From Hansschlegelia quercus (GTDB lineage Bacteria > Pseudomonadota > Alphaproteobacteria > Rhizobiales > Methylopilaceae), in NCBI RefSeq assembly GCF_004310425.1, contig NZ_SIUB01000004.1, positions 62,001 to 126,000 on the forward strand: a stretch of 64,000 bases of DNA. Direction: 5' to 3'. How positions within the stretch are numbered: position 1 is the stretch's first letter; each line of letters begins with the position of its first letter. The notes below the pieces were generated by a model. That model had not been told where the DNA came from. It saw only the letters and a list, made by a program, of their open reading frames with translations, and searched no databases. Below, in pieces: positions 9,910-18,951 of this stretch. The position numbers were made by a program, and so were the translations under genes.

Positions 9910-11328
9910 TCAAAACGGGCCAAGCCGGAACCACCAGCTCGCCAGCCCGAGGAACGAGAAAAAGCCGACCGTGTCGGTCACCGTTGTGAGGAATACGCCG
10001 GAGGAGACCGCCGGGTCGAACTTCATCTTGTCGAGCCCGAGCGGGATGAGGATGCCGAACAGGCCGGCGAAGACGAGGTTCGTCACCATCGCGGCGGCGA
10101 TGATGGCGCCAAGCTGCGCGCTCTGGAACCAGAGGCCCGCGATCATCCCCACCACGACGGCGCAGATAATGCCGTTCAGCAGGCCGACCAGGGTCTCGCG
10201 GCGGATGAGGCGACGGGCGTTGTGGCCGCCAATGTCGTGCGTCGCGAGCGCGCGCACCGCGACCGTCATGGTCTGCGTGCCGGCGTTGCCGCCCATCGAC
10301 GCCACGATCGGCATCAGCACCGCAAGGGCCACCATCTGCTCGATCGTCGCCTCGAACAGGCCGATCACGCTCGCCGAGAAGAACGCCGTCGCGAGGTTGA
10401 CGAGCAGCCACGGAACGCGGCTCCGCGCCGTGTAGAGCACGGGGTCGGAAATCTCCTCGTCGCCGGTGACGCCGCCGAGCGCGCGAAGGTCCTCGTCGGC
10501 CTCCTCCTCAATGACGTCGAGGATGTCGTCGACCATCAGCACGCCGACCAGCCGTCCGGCTTCGTCGACGACCGCGGCGGAGACGAGATTGTAGCGCTCG
10601 AAGGCGCGGGCCGCGTCCTCCTGGTCATCGGTCGCGCGGATGGTGCGCGGATCCTCCTCGAGAATCTCCGACAGCAGCTTGCTGCGGCGCGCGCGCAGCA
10701 GCCGGTCGAGCGCCACCGAGCCCAGCAGCTTGTACGCGGGATCGACGATGAAGATCTCGTAGAACGTGTCCGGCAGACCCTCGGTGTCGGCGACGTAGTC
10801 GATGACGTGGCCGACCGTCCAGAACGGCGGCGCGGCCACGAACTCCGTCTGCATGCGCCGGCCGGCGGAGCTTTCGGGATAGTCGAGGCTACGCGTCAGC
10901 GCGACGCGCTCGGCCCCGGACATCTGCTCGAGGATCTTGTCCCGGTCCGCCTCGTCGAGATCCTCGAGGATGTAGACCGCGTCGTCCGAGTCGAGGTCGC
11001 GCATGCCTTCCGCGACGGTCTCGGGCGCGAGCTCCTCGAGCAGTTGGACGCGGACGGTCTCGTCGACTTCGGTCAGGGCCGCGAAGTCGAAATCCTTGCC
11101 GAGCAGTTCGACCAGCTTCGGCCGGTCGTCGTGCTCCAGCGCCTCGATCAGGTCGCCGAGGTCAGATTCGTGCAGGTCGCCCGCGAGATCGTGGACGCGC
11201 GCGGAGTCGTTCTCGCTGATCGCCTTGGCGACGCCGTCGACGTAGAGCGCGGAGAGGCGGCCCTCCTCGGTTCGGATGTCGACCTCATCGGGCGGCGTCG
11301 CGTCGCGCGTCTCGGCGTCAGCGGTCAT
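9910..11328 (-). CDS. mgtE: magnesium transporter MgtE
   Basis: Mg2+-gated Mg2+ channel of the inner membrane, 472 residues, normal for the family. Order of parts: MgtE N-terminal helical domain (about residues 40-150, LAGDLHESDLGDLIEAL), a pair of CBS domains (about 155-275, with DDQEDAARAFERYNLVSAAV) and five membrane helices (from about 305, with the conserved ASMGGNAGTQ at the pore). The cytosolic part is strongly acidic, as expected for Mg2+ sensing. It is followed by the small exported-protein gene, with no clear operon. Confidence 0.97.
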   Translation of the reverse strand: MTADAETRDATPPDEVDIRTEEGRLSALYVDGVAKAISENDSARVHDLAGDLHESDLGDLIEALEHDDRPKLVELLGKDFDFAALTEVDETVRVQLLEELAPETVAEGMRDLDSDDAVYILEDLDEADRDKILEQMSGAERVALTRSLDYPESSAGRRMQTEFVAAPPFWTVGHVIDYVADTEGLPDTFYEIFIVDPAYKLLGSVALDRLLRARRSKLLSEILEEDPRTIRATDDQEDAARAFERYNLVSAAVVDEAGRLVGVLMVDDILDVIEEEADEDLRALGGVTGDEEISDPVLYTARSRVPWLLVNLATAFFSASVIGLFEATIEQMVALAVLMPIVASMGGNAGTQTMTVAVRALATHDIGGHNARRLIRRETLVGLLNGIICAVVVGMIAGLWFQSAQLGAIIAAAMVTNLVFAGLFGILIPLGLDKMKFDPAVSSGVFLTTVTDTVGFFSFLGLASWWFRLGPF

Positions 11329-11418
11329 GCGCCCTCGCGGCGAACGGGTATGGGGATCAGGGCCTCCGGGCCCCTTTAGGCGCTCTTGTGCGCCGCGGCA
11401 ACCACGCGGACGCTGAAA

Positions 11419-11450
11419 CGAAAACGGCCCGCGCGAGGCGGGCCGTTTCG
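11419..11450 (-). terminator. intrinsic terminator after tRNA-Leu
   Basis: Perfect 11-base arms (11422-11432 and 11438-11448) around a five-base loop. On the minus strand the stem is followed by TTTTCGTTTC. It lies about 60 bases beyond the 3' end of the tRNA and ahead of mgtE, so it most likely ends the tRNA transcript. Confidence 0.75.
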
Positions 11451-11509
11451 TCGACTGGAGGTCCGGGAACCGTTTAAGAAATCCCCGGCAGCTCGCATTT
11501 CAAAAGTGC

Positions 11510-11594
11510 TGGTGCGGTCGAGAAGACTCGAACTTCCACGGGTTGCCCCACAGCGACCTCAACGCTGCGCGTCTACCAGTTCCGCCACGACCGC
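11510..11594 (-). tRNA. tRNA-Leu, anticodon GAG
   Basis: 85 bases including an encoded CCA. The acceptor arm GCGGTCG pairs with CGACCGC. The D-arm segment TGGCGGAACTGGTAGACGC is typical of tRNA-Leu, the anticodon loop is TTGAGGT within the stem CAGCG/CGCTG, a long variable arm is present, and the T arm contains GTTCGAGTC. Anticodon GAG reads CTC and CTT. Confidence 0.96.
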
Positions 11595-11604
11595 GGCGGC
11601 GTGC

Positions 11605-11632
11605 TGATAACAAAAGGATTGCGCCGCCACAA
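11605..11632 (-). promoter_or_regulatory. possible sigma-70 promoter for tRNA-Leu
   Basis: On the minus strand TTGTGG (11627-11632), a 16-base spacer and TTATCA (11605-11610) lie 10 bases ahead of the tRNA 5' end. Position fits; the -10 match is moderate. Confidence 0.35.
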
Positions 11633-11649
11633 GCGCGATGACGCCTGTT

Positions 11650-11922
11650 TTACGCGGCGGCTTCGTCCTCGACGCGCTCGGTCCGGCCCTTCTCGGGCTT
11701 CAGCAGCATCTCCGTGATCTCGACGCCGATGCGCTCGCCGTTCACGAACACCGAGCCGTGCGCGATGGGGTGGTCGTTGGCGAGCAGCGTCACCGCGTCG
11801 CCCTCCATCGAGGACAGTTCGATCACCGCGCCGCGGCCCATGCGCAGCAACTGATGGATCGGGATCTGGGCTGCGCCGAGCACGACGGAAAGCTCGAGAT
11901 TGACCTTGTCGATCTGCGGCAC
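11650..11922 (-). CDS. FliN-like flagellar motor switch protein (SpoA domain)
   Basis: 90 residues, essentially a single SpoA (FliN/FliM C-terminal) domain: LELSVVLGAAQIPIHQLLRM, then GRGAVIEL, the ANDHPIAHGSVFVNGERIGVEIT-like strand region, and a short charged tail. FliN forms the lower C-ring of the flagellar motor, where CheY-P acts. No other flagellar gene is in the window, so this is either a dispersed true fliN or a paralogue with another job. It is divergent from lipB and stands just upstream of the tRNA-Leu promoter on the same strand. Confidence 0.88.
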   Translation of the reverse strand: MPQIDKVNLELSVVLGAAQIPIHQLLRMGRGAVIELSSMEGDAVTLLANDHPIAHGSVFVNGERIGVEITEMLLKPEKGRTERVEDEAAA

Positions 11923-11995
11923 GAAACGTCTCCGGGCGCGCCCGATCGGCGCGGGCGCTTGTTTTGACGCACGATCCCACGCACGTGGTTAAAGC

Positions 11996-12721
11996 ATGGT
12001 TGACTTCGCTCCCCCGCCCTCGCGCGACGCCCTGTTCAGCGCCTTCCTTCCGCGGGGCGACGCCGCCGCCGTCGAATGGCGGACAAGCGACCAGCCCGTC
12101 CCCTATCCGCAGGCCGTCGAGGCGATGGACGCGCGCGCTGCGGCGATCGCTTCCGGAGACGCTCCCGAACTCGTCTGGCTGCTGGAGCATCCCGCGCTCT
12201 ACACCGCAGGCACGAGCGCCGACATCGGCGACCTGACGGAGCCGGACCGGCTGCCGGTTTTCCAGACCGGACGCGGCGGGCAGTACACCTATCATGGGCC
12301 CGGGCAGCGCATCGCCTACGTGATGCTCGATTTGAAGCGGCGCACGCCGGACCTTCGCGCCTATGTGGCGGCGCTCGAAGGCTGGCTGATCGCGACGCTC
12401 GATCGCTTCGGCGTCGACGGCGAGCGGCGCGAGGACCGCGTCGGCGTCTGGGTGCGCAGGCTCGACCGCGGCCGCGGGGCGGAGGACAAGATCGCGGCGA
12501 TCGGCGTGCGCGTCCGCAAATGGGTGACGCTGCACGGCGTCAGCCTGAACGTCGAGCCGGATCTCTCGCATTACGCCGGCATCGTGCCCTGCGGCGTGCG
12601 CGACCATGGCGTGACGAGCCTTCTCGCCCTCGGCCGCGTGGTCTCAACCGCTGAGGTCGACATGGCGATGCGCGAGACCTTCGAGGAGATCTTCGGGCCG
12701 ACGACGGCGGAGATTGGCTAA
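11996..12721 (+). CDS. lipB: lipoyl(octanoyl) transferase
   Basis: Moves the octanoyl group from acyl carrier protein to the lipoyl domains of 2-oxoacid dehydrogenases, the first step of lipoate assembly in the cytosol. 241 residues. Family motifs: [13 protein letters not shown], the [17 protein letters not shown] segment with the catalytic Lys, and the catalytic Cys in [12 protein letters not shown]. The first 20 or so residues are a lineage extension. Divergent from the fliN-like gene. Confidence 0.97.
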   Translation: MVDFAPPPSRDALFSAFLPRGDAAAVEWRTSDQPVPYPQAVEAMDARAAAIASGDAPELVWLLEHPALYTAGTSADIGDLTEPDRLPVFQTGRGGQYTYHGPGQRIAYVMLDLKRRTPDLRAYVAALEGWLIATLDRFGVDGERREDRVGVWVRRLDRGRGAEDKIAAIGVRVRKWVTLHGVSLNVEPDLSHYAGIVPCGVRDHGVTSLLALGRVVSTAEVDMAMRETFEEIFGPTTAEIG

Positions 12722-12764
12722 CGACCGCGTGCGGCCGTGAGACGTATCGCCTGAACGCCCCTAT

Positions 12765-14222
12765 ATGGGCGCGATGCCGACCTTCCCGAACGTCGCGATT
12801 CCCAATCGCATTCTCGTGCCTCTGATCGTCGCCTGCGCGTTGTTCATGGAGAACCTTGATTCGACGGTTCTCTCGACCTCGCTTCCGGCGATCGCGACCG
12901 AACTCGGCGTCCAGCCGATCGATCTGAAGCTCGCGCTCACCGCCTATCTGCTGAGCCTCGCCGTGTTCATCCCCGTCTCCGGCTGGATGGCCGACCGGTT
13001 CGGCGCGCGCGTGGTGTTCCGCGCGGCGATCGCCGTATTCGCCCTGGGATCTGCGCTTGCAGGCTTCTCGAGCGGAATGGGCGAGATCATCGCGGCGCGC
13101 ATCGTGCAAGGCGCAGGCGGTGCGATGATGGTGCCGGTCGGGCGGCTGGTGATCCTGCGCACGGTGCCGAAATCCGAGCTTGTCGGCTCACTCGCCTGGC
13201 TGACCGTGCCGGCGCTGATCGGGCCGGTGCTCGGGCCGCCCGTCGGCGGCTTCATCACGACCTATTTCTCCTGGCGCTGGATCTTCTGGATCAACCTGCC
13301 GATCGCGGCGCTCGGGCTGGTGCTCGCCACCCTGTTCATCCCCGACATCCGCGGCGAAGAGCGCACGCCGTTCGATCTCCCCGGCTTCGCGTTGTCCGGC
13401 TTCGGACTGGCCGCGCTCGTCTCGGGCTTCACCGCGCTCGGGCTCGAGGCGCTGCCGCTCTGGGCCGGCTTCGCGCTGCTCGGCGCTGGCGCCATCGCCT
13501 GCGCCGCCTACCTCGTCCATTTCCGCAAGGTCGAGCATCCGATCCTCGATCTCAGGCTGTTCGCGATCCCGACCTTCCGGACTGCGATCCTCGGCGGCTC
13601 GCTGTTCCGCGTCGGCGTCGGCGCGGCTCCATTCCTGCTGCCGCTGATGCTTCAGGTCGGCTTCGGCCTCACAGCCTTTCAGTCGGGCATGACGACCTTC
13701 GCCTCCGCGCTCGGCGCGCTCGTCATGAAGCTCGCAGCCAAGCCCATCCTCCAGCGCTTTGGCTTCCGCACGGCGATGATCGTCAACGCTCTGGTCGCGG
13801 GGGCGTTCATCACGGCGCCCGCTCTGTTCACCGCCGCGACGCCGGCGGCTGTGGTGTTCGCGGCGCTGCTGATCGGCGGCTTCTTCCGCTCGCTTCAATT
13901 CACCTCCGTCAATGCGCTGTCGTATGCCGATATCGACGCCGACCGCATGAGCCGCGCAACGAGCATCGCGAGCGTCGCGCAGCAGCTGTCGCTCTCCGTC
14001 GGCGTCAGCTTCGCCGCGCTTGCGCTTGAGACCTCGATGGCGGCGCGCGGCGCGGATGCGCTGGCCGCCTCGGACTTCCCGCTGGCGTTCCTCATGGTCG
14101 GGCTGGTCTCGGCATCCTCGGTGCTGCTGTTCTGGAGGCTTTCCGCCGACGCCGGGGACGAGATCTCGGGCCACGTTCTGACGAAGCCTGATCCATTGGC
14201 GGAAGCTCGCGAGCGCGGCTAA
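12765..14222 (+). CDS. DHA2-type MFS drug exporter
   Basis: Proton-driven multidrug exporter of the major facilitator superfamily with the 14-segment DHA2 pattern. 485 residues, hydrophobic throughout. Motif ENLDSTVLSTSLPAI in the first helix (usual D-T/S-T-V-V), motif A GWMADRFGARVVF, and the DHA2 hallmark FSWRWIFWINLPIAALGL. Substrate unknown. A second in-frame ATG three codons later (12774) is an alternative start; neither has a strong ribosome site. It follows lipB by 43 bases and might share its transcript. Confidence 0.9.
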   Translation: MGAMPTFPNVAIPNRILVPLIVACALFMENLDSTVLSTSLPAIATELGVQPIDLKLALTAYLLSLAVFIPVSGWMADRFGARVVFRAAIAVFALGSALAGFSSGMGEIIAARIVQGAGGAMMVPVGRLVILRTVPKSELVGSLAWLTVPALIGPVLGPPVGGFITTYFSWRWIFWINLPIAALGLVLATLFIPDIRGEERTPFDLPGFALSGFGLAALVSGFTALGLEALPLWAGFALLGAGAIACAAYLVHFRKVEHPILDLRLFAIPTFRTAILGGSLFRVGVGAAPFLLPLMLQVGFGLTAFQSGMTTFASALGALVMKLAAKPILQRFGFRTAMIVNALVAGAFITAPALFTAATPAAVVFAALLIGGFFRSLQFTSVNALSYADIDADRMSRATSIASVAQQLSLSVGVSFAALALETSMAARGADALAASDFPLAFLMVGLVSASSVLLFWRLSADAGDEISGHVLTKPDPLAEARERG

Positions 14223-14314
14223 GGCGCCTCGCGATCACGGTCTTGCGACGTGAGCGCGAGGAACGGATCGCGCCCGATCGTCCTTGTCTGGAGGACCACG
14301 ACAGGAGCCGTGTC

Positions 14315-14812
14315 ATGAAGCGCATGTTCGCCGCAGCCGCCCTCGCCGCCGCCTTGCCTCTCTCGGCGCACGCCGCGGACACCATCGACATGCTCGGCAA
14401 GGACGGCAAGTCGATCGGCCAAGTCACGCTCACCGCCGCGCCCAAGGGCGTGCTGATCGACATCGACATCAAGCCGGGCGGCCTGCCCGCCGGGAAGCAT
14501 GGCCTCCATTTTCATGAGACGGCGGACTGCTCGGATGTCGGCGAGTACAAGAAGTCCGGCTCTCACGCCGGCCACGGTGAAGGCAAGCATGGGCTACTGA
14601 ACCCCGGCGGCCCGGAGCCCGGCGACCTGCCGAACCTGATCGTGCTGGCCGACGGCTCGGCGCAGGCGGCGCTCTACTCGAACCTCATCAAGCTGGACGA
14701 GTTGAAGGACGCGAACGGCAGCGCGCTGCTGATCCATGCCGACAAGGACGACCACATGAGCCAGCCAATCGGGGGCGCCGGAGCGCGGATCGCCTGTGGG
14801 TCGATCAAGTGA
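14315..14812 (+). CDS. sodC: periplasmic Cu/Zn superoxide dismutase
   Basis: Dismutates superoxide in the periplasm. 165 residues from the ATG at 14315, chosen because AGGAG sits seven bases ahead and it gives a clean signal peptide (FAAAALAAALPLSAHA). Cu/Zn ligands are seen in HGLHFHETADCSD, SHAGHGEGKHG and IHADKDDHMSQP; the disulfide cysteines are in ADCSD and IACGSIK. Its stop overlaps by 8 bp the end of the convergent GNAT gene. Confidence 0.95.
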   Translation: MKRMFAAAALAAALPLSAHAADTIDMLGKDGKSIGQVTLTAAPKGVLIDIDIKPGGLPAGKHGLHFHETADCSDVGEYKKSGSHAGHGEGKHGLLNPGGPEPGDLPNLIVLADGSAQAALYSNLIKLDELKDANGSALLIHADKDDHMSQPIGGAGARIACGSIK

Positions 14813-15347
14813 CCGGCGCGAGCGAAGCCTTCGCCTTGCGGCGGTAGACGATGCCGCGCGGCCCGGCGCCGTCGGTCGGCCCGTCATGGGCGAACCCGAG
14901 GCGTTCGACGACCGGGATGGCGTGCGCGTCGCCCTCCGGCACCAAGGCGACGATCTCTTCAAGCCCGAGATTGTTGAAGCCGAGTTCGGTCACCGTCTCT
15001 CCAACGCGGACCGCATGCCCCTTGCAGCGCAGACGCGGCGCAAGCGCATAGGCGAATTCGACGGCGTCACCGCCTGAAAGCTCTCGGCGGCGCAACCCGG
15101 CCCATCCGGCGAAGCTGCCGTCGCGCATATCCCGCAGGAACCAGAGGCCGAAGCCCTCGTCGCGCCAGTGCTGGCGGGTGCGGGCGACGAACAAATCCGC
15201 CGAACCGCGTTCCGCCTTGTCGCTCAGGGTCGTCAGCATGTGCGGATCGTCGAAGCTCGCGGCGAGCGCTTCCCGATAGCCGTCATGCGGCACGTCGGCG
15301 AGCAATCCGCCGATGTCCACGAGCGTTGGGTAGCGACGGTTGAGCAT
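14805..15347 (-). CDS. GNAT family N-acetyltransferase (RimJ/RimL type)
   Basis: 180 residues. Fold elements: GFGLWFLRDMRDGSFAGWAGLRR (beta 2-4), the block VEFAYALAPRLRCKGHAVRV, in which the acetyl-CoA loop is R-x2-C-K-G-H-A instead of the usual R/Q-x2-G-x-G/A, and VERLGFAHDG at the C-terminus. It presumably acetylates a small molecule or a protein N-terminus. ATG start at 15347. The 3' end overlaps sodC by 8 bp tail to tail. Confidence 0.85.
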   Translation of the reverse strand: MLNRRYPTLVDIGGLLADVPHDGYREALAASFDDPHMLTTLSDKAERGSADLFVARTRQHWRDEGFGLWFLRDMRDGSFAGWAGLRRRELSGGDAVEFAYALAPRLRCKGHAVRVGETVTELGFNNLGLEEIVALVPEGDAHAIPVVERLGFAHDGPTDGAGPRGIVYRRKAKASLAPVT

Positions 15348-15438
15348 CGGGACAAGCCTCGCAGTCGGCCATCGTCCTTTCGGAAGACGAAGCCGAGCAC
15401 ATGATCATTGCAGGTTCAAGACGAACCCAAGAACGCGC

Positions 15439-16296
15439 CTAAGAAAGCGGAAAGGGGTCCTGTTCGACCGACGCGACGCCACGGGTCCGGAGCGTTTCGG
15501 CCAGAGCGAGGGGAAGACCTCCCTGCGACGTGAAGATCGCGCGCAGCGGCGCCGGCTCCTCCGTCGGCGCGGCGCCCGTCAGCGCGACCACGCGCCGAGC
15601 GATCGCGGGAGCCGGATCGATCCACGCGACCGGCCATGGCGCGATCGCCGCGAAGCGTTTCGCGAGCAGCGGAAAATGCGTGCAGGCGAGCGCCACCGCG
15701 TCGGTCCGGCGGCCGTCCTTCTCGACGAAGCACGGCGTGATCTCCGCCAGGAGTTCGGCGTCGGACGCCGGCGCCCCACGAAGCTCGGCTTCCGCATAGG
15801 AGGCGAGCTTGGGCGAGCCGACGACGGTGACCTCGGTCGCGCCTGCGAAGGCCTCGATCATTGCGCGGGTATGCTCGCGCCGCGCGGTGCCCGGCGTCGC
15901 GAGCACGCTAACGAGCCCGGAAAGGGAGGCCGCGACCGCAGGCTTGATCGCCGGGACCGTGCCGACGAACGGCAGGGCAAACGCCGCCCGGAGAGCCGGC
16001 AGCGCGAGGGTTGAGGCGGTGTTGCAGGCGACGACGACAAGATCGGGGCTTTCGCGCGCGATCAGCCGGTCCATCACCGCAACGACGCGCGAGACCAGCG
16101 TCTGGTCGTCCAGCGCGCCGTAGGGAAAGGCGGCGTCGTCCGCGGCGTAGATGAAGGAGGCCTGCGGCATGGTCTCGCGCAAAGCCGCCAGCACGGTGAG
16201 GCCGCCAAGACCGGAATCGAAGACAAGAACGCGGGGGGCATGGTCGAGCGGCGCGAGCGGCTTGGCGCTGAGCCCCGCGAACAGATCCACCCCCAT
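15439..16296 (-). CDS. murI: glutamate racemase
   Basis: Makes D-glutamate for peptidoglycan. 285 residues from the ATG at 16296, which has GAGGGGAGC directly upstream; the longer frame adds 48 non-conserved residues. Catalytic parts: VLVFDSGLGGLTVL with the active Asp-Ser, the first catalytic Cys in VVACNTAST and the second in ALACTHFPLL. PYGALDD corresponds to the substrate-loop PYG motif. Single gene between a GNAT gene and a P1 peptidase gene. Confidence 0.96.
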   Translation of the reverse strand: MGVDLFAGLSAKPLAPLDHAPRVLVFDSGLGGLTVLAALRETMPQASFIYAADDAAFPYGALDDQTLVSRVVAVMDRLIARESPDLVVVACNTASTLALPALRAAFALPFVGTVPAIKPAVAASLSGLVSVLATPGTARREHTRAMIEAFAGATEVTVVGSPKLASYAEAELRGAPASDAELLAEITPCFVEKDGRRTDAVALACTHFPLLAKRFAAIAPWPVAWIDPAPAIARRVVALTGAAPTEEPAPLRAIFTSQGGLPLALAETLRTRGVASVEQDPFPLS

Positions 16297-16418
16297 GCTC
16301 CCCTCTCTGTCCCGAACTCCGTTCAGGAGACGATTGAACCCGGCGATGGTTACCGAATCGTGGCCGGATCGGCGCGCGAAAAAGGCGGATGACAGGTGTT
16401 GCAGTTGAACCACCGCGG

Positions 16419-17429
16419 TCAGCGGTGGCGCTGCTTCCACGAAGGCTGCGCTCCCGCAAACGGCAGCGCCTGAGCCTCGAACACGCCGCGCGCCACCGCG
16501 CGGGCGAGCGTCAGCGCCATGACGTGGCCGATGGCGGACAGCGCGGCGAGGCGATCTTCCGGCAGCGCGACGCGTCCGGTCGCGGCTGAGAACACCACGT
16601 CGCCGTCGAGCGGCGTGTGGCAGGGAACCAGCGCGCGGGCGACGCCGTCCTGCGCCATCACAGCCAGCATCTTCGCTTCCGCTTTCGTGACGACGGCGTC
16701 GGTCACGACGATCGCCAGCGTCGTGTTTGCCCCGGCGACCGGCTTTACTGGCGGGAACAGCGCTTCGGCCGGAACGGTGGGCGCGGGCCCGAGGCCGCCA
16801 AACTCGTCGCCGATCTCAAAGGGCGCCGCCCAGAAATGCGGACCGTCGCCTACGGTCGCCGAGCCCAAAGCGTTGACCGCCGCCAGCGCGCCGACCGTGA
16901 CGCCAAGGCTTTCGATCTTGCTCGACGCCGAGCCAAGCCCGCCCTTGAGGTTCGCGGTGCGGGCGCCAAACCCGGCGCCGACACTGCCGAGCGCGAAGTC
17001 GGCGGAGATCGCCTGCACGGCGGCGTAGCCGAGCTCGCGATACGGCGCGAAGCGGCCCCAAGCCTTGTCGCCGCCATTGATGAGATCGAACAGGATCGCC
17101 GCCGGCACGATCGGAACGCGAGCCGGGCCGACGACGAAGCCCCTGCCCTGCTCGGCGAGCGCCGCGACGGCCCCGCCCGCCGCGTCGAGCCCGAACGCCG
17201 AGCCGCCGGAGAGGCAGATCGCGTCCACGCTCTGCACGGTGCGCTCCGGCGCGAGCAGGTCGGTCTCTCGCGTCCCCGGCCCGCCGCCGCGCACGTCGAC
17301 GGAGGCGGTCGCCGGCTCGTCGAAGACGATGACGGTGACGCCGGAGGCGAGGCGCGCATCGTCGGCGTGACCGACGAGGACGCCTGGGACGTCGGTGATC
17401 GCGTTGCGAGGGCCGGGGCTGAGGATCAT
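16419..17429 (-). CDS. P1 family (DmpA-type) peptidase
   Basis: N-terminal-nucleophile aminopeptidase of family S58, which matures by self-cleavage. 336 residues from the ATG at 17429. It begins with the typical ITDVPGVLVGHADD; GGGPGTRETDLL and LSGGSAFGLDAAGG follow. The expected cleavage and nucleophile site is in AGANTTLAIVVTDA (Asn-Thr). The larger frame upstream runs antisense into nothing conserved and overlaps the SleB-type gene, so I trimmed it. Substrate unknown (D-amino acid peptides, beta-peptides or amides). Confidence 0.9.
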   Translation of the reverse strand: MILSPGPRNAITDVPGVLVGHADDARLASGVTVIVFDEPATASVDVRGGGPGTRETDLLAPERTVQSVDAICLSGGSAFGLDAAGGAVAALAEQGRGFVVGPARVPIVPAAILFDLINGGDKAWGRFAPYRELGYAAVQAISADFALGSVGAGFGARTANLKGGLGSASSKIESLGVTVGALAAVNALGSATVGDGPHFWAAPFEIGDEFGGLGPAPTVPAEALFPPVKPVAGANTTLAIVVTDAVVTKAEAKMLAVMAQDGVARALVPCHTPLDGDVVFSAATGRVALPEDRLAALSAIGHVMALTLARAVARGVFEAQALPFAGAQPSWKQRHR

Positions 17430-17478
17430 GACGCCCACGCTATCGGTTCGGTCGGTGAGCTCAAGCCGGCGCCAACGC

Positions 17479-18867
17479 TCACGCGTCGAGCGGGGCGCGC
17501 CACCGGACGCGGTAGAAGATGTGGCGGCCGATCTTGTCTTCCTTGACCATGTCGCGGATCCAGTTCGGCCGCACATAGGTCGCGTGATAATGCGTGCTGT
17601 CGCCGACTTCCGGCAGCCAGGCGCCGTTCTGCGCCACGTCGCGGGCGATGCGGGTCGCGATCCTCCAGGCATAGGCGTTGTTTACCCGGTCCGGAATGCG
17701 GTCGCAGGCGAAGGAGAACTGGCAGGCGTTGCGCCGGTGCGCATTCTGGTAGACGACGCCGCAGACGTCGGCCGGGTAGTAGCCTGAGCGCACGCGGTTC
17801 ATCACGACCTGGGCGACCGCGTATTGCCCCTTCACGGGCTCGCCGCGCGCTTCGAAATAAACCGCCTCCGCAAGGCACTGCTCGGCCTTCGCAAGCTGCG
17901 CCTCGGGGATATAGACGCGATGCGTAAGCCGGGTCTCGACGCCGCCTTCGCCGTCGAAGCCGCGCGAGGCGACCGTCTCGCCCTCCGCAGCCGCGCGGCT
18001 CGACGGGGTGAAGGCGGCGCGCGAGCCGCGCCGCAGGTCCGCGATCGCGCGGCCGGGCGTCGTGACGGGCAGCGCCGCCACGGCGACCGGCGTTTCGGCC
18101 GCAGGCGTGGTGGTGCGCGGCATCAACCCGCCTGAAAGCGTGGCGACGCCTGGCGTCGAACCGTCATGGTTCGGCCCGGCCTCCCGGGGAATCATGGGGA
18201 CGGCCGTCGAACCGGCGGACGCCTGCTGCTCCTCGTCATCGCCTGACGGCCGCTTCGGTGTGGTGAGCCCGGCCATCGGCTGGGCCGCGGGAGACGCCGC
18301 GACCGGGCGCGCACGCGCTTCGCCCAGCCTGGCGCCGGCGCGCGTCTCCGCGATCGCCATGCCGATTGCGGGCAGCGCGTTCAAACCGGTGAGATCGCGC
18401 TTGAGCACGAGCGCGATCGACGGGATCGCAGCGACCGGGTCGCCTGTCGGTCGCCGCGGCTCCGCGGGCCGACGCGGCGGCGGCGGCGCGACGGCGTGCC
18501 GGTCCCCCTTGAGGGTCCGGTCGACGAAGGGCGCGGGCTGATCGGATTTGGCGTCGCTCTCGGCGGCGGGCTCCGGCAGATCGAGCACGACCAGCGCCTC
18601 GGAGCCTGCGAGCGGGTTCGGCGTCAGCATCGGCCCACGGCCGGAGCCATAGAGGTCGGCCGCCTCAAGCGAGGCGAGCTGAAGCGGCTGAGCGACGGTC
18701 GCGAGATAATGGCCGCGCGTCGGGGCCGTAGCGTCCCCGGATCGGGTCAACAGGCTCGCCGCGTCCTGCCGGGCGATCGAGGTCGTGGAGAACGGCGCCA
18801 TCGCGGCGAGAGCGACGAGAAGCAGGGTCGGCCGACGCCGAACGATCGATCTCCCCCGCTTCGCCAC
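17479..18867 (-). CDS. SleB/CwlJ-type cell wall hydrolase
   Basis: 462 residues. N-terminal signal peptide ([19 protein letters not shown]), a long Pro/Ala-rich low-complexity middle (about residues 90-310), and a C-terminal Hydrolase_2 domain from [20 protein letters not shown] to the end. It contains the catalytic Glu in [20 protein letters not shown] and FSFACDR. Expected to be a periplasmic lytic transglycosylase or amidase acting on peptidoglycan. The start is a GTG at 18867 with AGGG upstream. The linker probably lets the catalytic domain reach the wall. Confidence 0.9.
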   Translation of the reverse strand: MAKRGRSIVRRRPTLLLVALAAMAPFSTTSIARQDAASLLTRSGDATAPTRGHYLATVAQPLQLASLEAADLYGSGRGPMLTPNPLAGSEALVVLDLPEPAAESDAKSDQPAPFVDRTLKGDRHAVAPPPPRRPAEPRRPTGDPVAAIPSIALVLKRDLTGLNALPAIGMAIAETRAGARLGEARARPVAASPAAQPMAGLTTPKRPSGDDEEQQASAGSTAVPMIPREAGPNHDGSTPGVATLSGGLMPRTTTPAAETPVAVAALPVTTPGRAIADLRRGSRAAFTPSSRAAAEGETVASRGFDGEGGVETRLTHRVYIPEAQLAKAEQCLAEAVYFEARGEPVKGQYAVAQVVMNRVRSGYYPADVCGVVYQNAHRRNACQFSFACDRIPDRVNNAYAWRIATRIARDVAQNGAWLPEVGDSTHYHATYVRPNWIRDMVKEDKIGRHIFYRVRWRAPLDA

Positions 18868-18951
18868 GCCACTGAACCCTTACGCCGACTGACGCCTACC
18901 GAACTCCTATTAGTTGTCGGTTCTTAACCTTGACGCGGGGTTAACGCGCGA

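Noticed and set aside
11573-12607. 344-residue minus-strand frame over lipB, fliN and the tRNA
   Set aside because: Shadow of lipB; it runs through fliN and tRNA-Leu in another frame and has no conserved segment.
13188-14174. 328-residue minus-strand frame over the MFS gene
   Set aside because: Antisense of hydrophobic coding sequence, giving a highly charged artefact.
14257-14290. GGAAC in the sodC upstream region as a third-type stress promoter
   Set aside because: No YGTT at 16 or 17 bases from GGAAC.
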